A stretch of DNA of 8,544 nt, taken from NCBI GenBank assembly GCA_018268545.1, contig JAFDWI010000284.1:1-8544 (forward strand), written 5' to 3'. The DNA is from Actinomycetota bacterium (GTDB lineage Bacteria > Actinomycetota > Acidimicrobiia > Acidimicrobiales > Iamiaceae). The translations under genes were made by a program, and so were the position numbers. Below the pieces are notes generated by a model. That model was not told where the DNA came from. It saw nothing but the letters and a program-made list of their open reading frames with translations, and did not search any database. Each line of letters starts with the position of its first letter. Positions within the stretch are counted from its first letter, which is position 1. Positions 5,865-8,544 of the stretch are shown here, piece after piece.

Positions 5865-7012
5865 CCGTCGCCGGTCCGATGCGGCTCTACGACACGGCCC
5901 GTCGAAGCGTCGTGCCGTTCACGCCGGGGCATCTCGTGACCATGTACACCTGTGGGATCACGCCCTATGACGCAACGCATCTCGGTCACGCGGCCACGTA
6001 TCTGACCTACGACGTGTTGCAACGTCGCCTGCGCGACCTCGGTCACGAGACGCGTTGCGTCCGCAACATCACCGACGTCGACGACGACCTGCTCCGCAAG
6101 GCACGCGAGGTCGGTGTGCACTATCTAGACCTGGCCGCGACCGAGGTCGATCGATTCGACGCCGACATGGCGGCGTTGGGCATGCTCGAGGTGTATTCGG
6201 AGCCTCGGGCGACCTCGGCGATCCCGGACATCCGTCGGTTCATCGGCGAGATCCTCGATGCCGGGCACGGCTACGAGGCGCACGGGGCGGTCTACTTCGA
6301 CGTTTCCAGCTACCCGAATTTCGGCCAGATCTCGCACCTCGACCGTGCCACGATGTTGGAGCTCGCTGCGCAGCGAGGCGGCAACCCCGACGATCCGAAC
6401 AAGCGGGATCCGCTCGACTTCGTGCTCTGGCAACCCAGCCTGGCCGACGAACCGTCATGGGATTCGCGGTGGGGACCGGGGCGACCCGGTTGGCACGTCG
6501 AATGTTCGACGTTGGCCATGCGCGATCTCGGTGACACGATCGACCTGCACGGCGGCGGTGCGGATCTGATCTTCCCCCACCACGAGTGTGAAGCAGCGCA
6601 GTCCGAGTCGGTCACGGGCAAGCCGTTCGTGCGTCATTGGCTCCACCAGGCGATGGTGCGGATGGACGGTGAGAAGATGTCGAAGTCGCTCGGAAACTTG
6701 GTGTTCGTCTCCGAGTTGCGCAAGCAGGTCGATCCGATGGTCATCCGGATCGCGCTCCTCGGTCGTCATTACCGCCAGGAATGGGAGTGGACCGACGGGG
6801 ACCTCGAAGGCGCTGTCGAGCGCTTCGACCGCTGGCGAAGTGCCGGGGCAGGATCCGATGACACGATCACCGACGCGGTGCGCGGCGCACTCGACGACGA
6901 TCTCGACACCGTGACCGCCCTCGAGGTGATCGACGGTGCCGCCGCGGCGTCGAAGGGGATCGCCGACGCGCTCGCCCTGCTGGGTGTCGACCTCTCGGAG
7001 CAGAACCGCTGA
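5861..7012 (+). CDS. mshC: Mycothiol biosynthesis cysteine ligase (L-cysteine:GlcN-Ins ligase)
   Basis: MshC activates cysteine with ATP and joins it to glucosaminyl-inositol in mycothiol synthesis. The product has 383 residues, nearer to MshC (about 410) than to cysteinyl-tRNA synthetase (about 460 or more), whose C-terminal anticodon-binding part is mostly lacking. The block TCGITPYDATHLGHA (30-44) is the MshC form of the HIGH region, and GRPGWHVEC and GEKMSKSLGN (KMSKS at 272-276) also fit. The zinc ligands known from the mycobacterial enzyme correspond to Cys31, Cys215 and His240, with the same 25-residue spacing between the last two. Trp211 matches the tryptophan that contacts the substrate cysteine. 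The TTG start at 5861 overlaps the npdG stop (TTGA); ATG at 5879 is an alternative that loses six residues and no motif. A hairpin follows the stop codon. Confidence 0.88.
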   Translation: MTVAGPMRLYDTARRSVVPFTPGHLVTMYTCGITPYDATHLGHAATYLTYDVLQRRLRDLGHETRCVRNITDVDDDLLRKAREVGVHYLDLAATEVDRFDADMAALGMLEVYSEPRATSAIPDIRRFIGEILDAGHGYEAHGAVYFDVSSYPNFGQISHLDRATMLELAAQRGGNPDDPNKRDPLDFVLWQPSLADEPSWDSRWGPGRPGWHVECSTLAMRDLGDTIDLHGGGADLIFPHHECEAAQSESVTGKPFVRHWLHQAMVRMDGEKMSKSLGNLVFVSELRKQVDPMVIRIALLGRHYRQEWEWTDGDLEGAVERFDRWRSAGAGSDDTITDAVRGALDDDLDTVTALEVIDGAAAASKGIADALALLGVDLSEQNR

Positions 7013-7020
7013 GTCGACAC

Positions 7021-7036
7021 CCGCGACACCTCGCGG
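7021..7036 (+). terminator. Perfect hairpin after mshC
   Basis: CCGCGA (7021-7026) pairs perfectly with TCGCGG (7031-7036) around the loop CACC, 9 bases after the mshC stop. It is well placed to end the npdG-mshC transcript. There is no strict T-run, only a pyrimidine-rich TGCATCCTCT. The 5' arm overlaps the candidate -35 of the plsC promoter, so the same DNA may serve both roles. Confidence 0.4.
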
Positions 7037-7051
7037 TGCATCCTCTAACAT
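7023..7051 (+). promoter_or_regulatory. Candidate promoter of the acyltransferase gene
   Basis: A -10 box TAACAT (7046-7051) stands 17 bases after a partial -35, GCGACA (7023-7028, sharing GACA with the consensus). Transcription would begin near 7058, giving a short leader of about 26 bases that carries the ribosome binding site at 7072-7078. Confidence 0.4.
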
Positions 7052-7071
7052 GATCGTCACGAGGATGGACC

Positions 7072-7078
7072 GAGAGGA
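7072..7078 (+). promoter_or_regulatory. Ribosome binding site of the acyltransferase gene
   Basis: GAGAGGA lies 5 bases before the GTG at 7084. It is one of only two good Shine-Dalgarno sequences in the window and fixes the start of this gene. Confidence 0.7.
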
Positions 7079-7083
7079 TCGCC

Positions 7084-7839
7084 GTGGCCGACCGCGAAGT
7101 GGGACAGCTCTACAGCGCTGCGAGGGCCGTGCTGTTTCCGATCTTCAACTTTCTCTGGGACTTCCACTTCTCCGGGATCGAGCATGTTCCACCGGACGGG
7201 CCCGCGATCTTCTGTCCCAACCACACGTCGGTACTCGATTCGTTCTTCCTGCCTCTCGCGCTGCCTCGACGGATCACCTACGTCGGCAAGGCCGAGTACC
7301 TCGACGATTGGAAGACCCGGAAACTCTTTCCTGCGCTCGGCATGATCCCCATCGACCGCTCCGGCGGTGACGCGTCCGAACGTGCCCTCGACGCCGCGAC
7401 CCGATTGATCGAGGCGGGTGAATACTTCGGGATCTACCCCGAGGGGACGCGGTCGCGGACCGGGCAGCTGTTCCGTGGTCACACCGGGCCGGCCCGGCTC
7501 GCGCTGCGCACCGGCGCACCCCTCATCCCCGTCGGCATCCGCGGGTCCCGTGAGGTCATGCCACCCGAGGCGAAGGCCCCGAACCTGTTCCGACCGGTTT
7601 CGATCCGGATCGGGAAGCCGATCCGGACCGCCCGGTACGCCGGCCGATCGGACGATCATCTGGTCCTCCGTGAGATCACCGACGAGTTGATGTACGAGAT
7701 CCGTTGCCTGTCGGACCAGGAGTACATCGATCGCTACGCAACCCGTTCCGATCGGGCACTGGTCGTCGCCCACACCGCGCACGTCAATCCGGGGCCGCCG
7801 CTCGCCTCGTCGGAATTTCCGGCGGCCGCCACGGCCTGA
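7084..7839 (+). CDS. plsC: 1-acyl-sn-glycerol-3-phosphate acyltransferase family protein (PlsC-like)
   Basis: The protein has 251 residues and belongs to the membrane-associated glycerophospholipid acyltransferases, which transfer an acyl chain to lysophosphatidic acid or related acceptors. The catalytic block is NHTSVLD with His47 and Asp52 (HX4D). It is followed by the acceptor-binding YPEGTRSRTG (Glu120, Arg123) and the PVGIRGS segment near residue 150, in the usual order and spacing. An amphipathic to hydrophobic N-terminal stretch (about 9-30) may attach it to the membrane. The C-terminal 40 residues after DQEYIDRYA are not conserved in the family and end in an Ala/Pro-rich tail. The start is GTG 7084, chosen for its Shine-Dalgarno. 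It seems to be transcribed alone, from its own promoter and with hairpins on both sides. The exact acyl acceptor cannot be told from sequence, since many actinobacteria carry several such paralogues. Confidence 0.88.
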   Translation: MADREVGQLYSAARAVLFPIFNFLWDFHFSGIEHVPPDGPAIFCPNHTSVLDSFFLPLALPRRITYVGKAEYLDDWKTRKLFPALGMIPIDRSGGDASERALDAATRLIEAGEYFGIYPEGTRSRTGQLFRGHTGPARLALRTGAPLIPVGIRGSREVMPPEAKAPNLFRPVSIRIGKPIRTARYAGRSDDHLVLREITDELMYEIRCLSDQEYIDRYATRSDRALVVAHTAHVNPGPPLASSEFPAAATA

Positions 7840-7846
7840 CCGCCAG

Positions 7847-7872
7847 GGGCACAAGCGGGCGAGGGCTTGCCC
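7847..7872 (+). terminator. Hairpin after the acyltransferase gene
   Basis: GGGC (7847-7850) and AAGC (7853-7856), with a 2-base bulge between, pair with GCTT (7865-7868) and GCCC (7869-7872) around an 8-base loop. It begins 7 bases after the plsC stop and precedes the thrS promoter region. There is no T-run, so it is only a candidate terminator. Confidence 0.35.
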
Positions 7873-7908
7873 GGCGGGGCCGACGATCGGCGTCGCAGCA
7901 TCGCAAAC

Positions 7909-7914
7909 TACGAT
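7909..7914 (+). promoter_or_regulatory. Candidate -10 box of thrS, leaderless layout
   Basis: TACGAT fits TAnnnT and ends 8 bases before the ATG at 7923. Transcription would start at or just before that ATG, leaving no leader and therefore no T-box or other leader control. There is no clear -35 and no Shine-Dalgarno. An ATG at 7913 lies inside the box and is out of frame. Confidence 0.4.
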
Positions 7915-7922
7915 GAGCGGCG

Positions 7923-8544
7923 ATGCCCACGATCTCGCTGCCCGACGGTTCCACGCGCACGGTCGATCCCGACGCGACCGCCGCGGATCTCGCCGCGGCG
8001 ATCGGGCGCAGGCTCGCGAAGGATGCGGTGATCGCCGAGGTGAACGGCATCCAGCGGGATCTGGCGACCCGGCTCGACGAGGGCGACTCGGTCGCGATCC
8101 ACACGACTCAGAGCGAGGCGGGGCTCTTCACGATCCGTCACTCGACCGCGCACGTGCTCGCGCAGGCGGTGCTGGACCTGTTCGAAGGGGCGACGTTCGC
8201 GATCGGCCCGCCGGTCGAGAACGGCTTCTACTACGACTTCCTGCTGCCGGCCGGCCCCGACGGGTCCCCGGGCACCTTCACGCCCGAAGATCTCGAGCGG
8301 ATCGATGCCCGGATGCGCGAGATCATCGCCGAAGCGCAACCCTTCGTGCGTGACGAGATCGATGATTCCCGGGCGCGTGCGATCTTCGCCGACCACCCCT
8401 TCAAACTCGAGATCATCGACGGTGAGGCCGACGACCCGACATCGGTGACCGAGCCCGGGCGGGTCCGGACCTATGAGAACCCGCCGGTGACGCCCAAGGA
8501 CCACAAGCCGTTCCACGGCTACGACGGGTTCATCGACCTGTGTC
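7923..8544 (+). CDS. thrS: Threonyl-tRNA synthetase, N-terminal part (runs off the right edge)
   Basis: ThrS charges tRNA-Thr with threonine and edits Ser-tRNA-Thr. The first 207 codons are present and read open from ATG 7923 to the edge. Residues 1 to about 60 form the TGS domain (PTISLPDGSTRTVDPDATAADL). The editing (tRNA_SAD) region follows, with HSTAH giving His73 and His77, the same numbers as the zinc/editing histidines of the E. coli enzyme, and then GPPVENGFYYDF. The window ends in GYDGFIDLC, whose Cys207 corresponds to the editing cysteine of the DxCRGPH motif. That cysteine lies about 25 residues later than in E. coli because of an insertion rich in Pro, Lys and His (about 178-200). 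The class II catalytic core and anticodon domain are outside the window. The gene appears to be transcribed on its own from a leaderless promoter. Confidence 0.95.
   Translation, partial: MPTISLPDGSTRTVDPDATAADLAAAIGRRLAKDAVIAEVNGIQRDLATRLDEGDSVAIHTTQSEAGLFTIRHSTAHVLAQAVLDLFEGATFAIGPPVENGFYYDFLLPAGPDGSPGTFTPEDLERIDARMREIIAEAQPFVRDEIDDSRARAIFADHPFKLEIIDGEADDPTSVTEPGRVRTYENPPVTPKDHKPFHGYDGFIDLC

Noticed and set aside
5861..7012. Cysteinyl-tRNA synthetase
   Set aside because: The protein is too short and lacks most of the C-terminal tRNA-binding part; GITPYDATHLGHA and the GRPGWHVEC block are the MshC forms of these motifs.
7913..8353. Open frame from ATG 7913 overlapping thrS
   Set aside because: It is out of frame with the clear ThrS sequence, Arg-rich and motif-free; its ATG is part of the candidate -10 box.
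1..8544. Mobile element, CRISPR array, toxin-antitoxin or defence system
   Set aside because: I saw no direct-repeat arrays, transposase motifs, terminal inverted repeats, integrase or tRNA site. All major genes are recognisable core metabolism.

Overview
The window is GC-rich DNA with closely packed genes on mostly one strand. A mycothiol-type ligase, an F420H2:NADP oxidoreductase and several apparently leaderless genes with a TAnnnT box just upstream point to an actinobacterium. The N-terminal partial secreted protein suggests Acidimicrobiia (Ilumatobacter-like), but that placement is inference and only moderately sure.

Bases 1-250 hold the C-terminal end of a probably secreted protein. 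Bases 251-445 form a regulatory region with a short terminator-like hairpin, a candidate promoter and a complete TPP (thiamine pyrophosphate) riboswitch. The riboswitch heads a four-gene run: thiamine pyrophosphokinase (thiN), then an ABC importer made of permease (thiX), lipoprotein solute-binding protein (thiY) and ATPase (thiZ). The first three genes overlap by ATGA junctions. The operon would import thiamine or a precursor and pyrophosphorylate thiamine to TPP, which then shuts the operon off through the riboswitch. The Shine-Dalgarno sequence of thiN lies inside the conserved aptamer core, so control is probably at translation. A small SRPBCC-fold protein follows 27 bp downstream and may be read through.

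A stand-alone ABC ATPase of the YlmA/ModF type lies on the minus strand (4266-5066), convergent with the SRPBCC gene and divergent from npdG. The 117-bp divergent region carries a -10-like box for each direction.

The plus strand then carries npdG (F420H2:NADP+ oxidoreductase) overlapping mshC (cysteine ligase of mycothiol synthesis) by a TTGA junction, which joins two actinobacterial redox-cofactor functions. Next come a PlsC-type acyltransferase with its own promoter and a good ribosome binding site, and the first 207 codons of threonyl-tRNA synthetase (thrS), which runs off the right edge.

I see no mobile element, CRISPR array, tRNA or rRNA. I found no clearly undescribed system. The most informative feature is the riboswitch-controlled thiN-thiXYZ operon.
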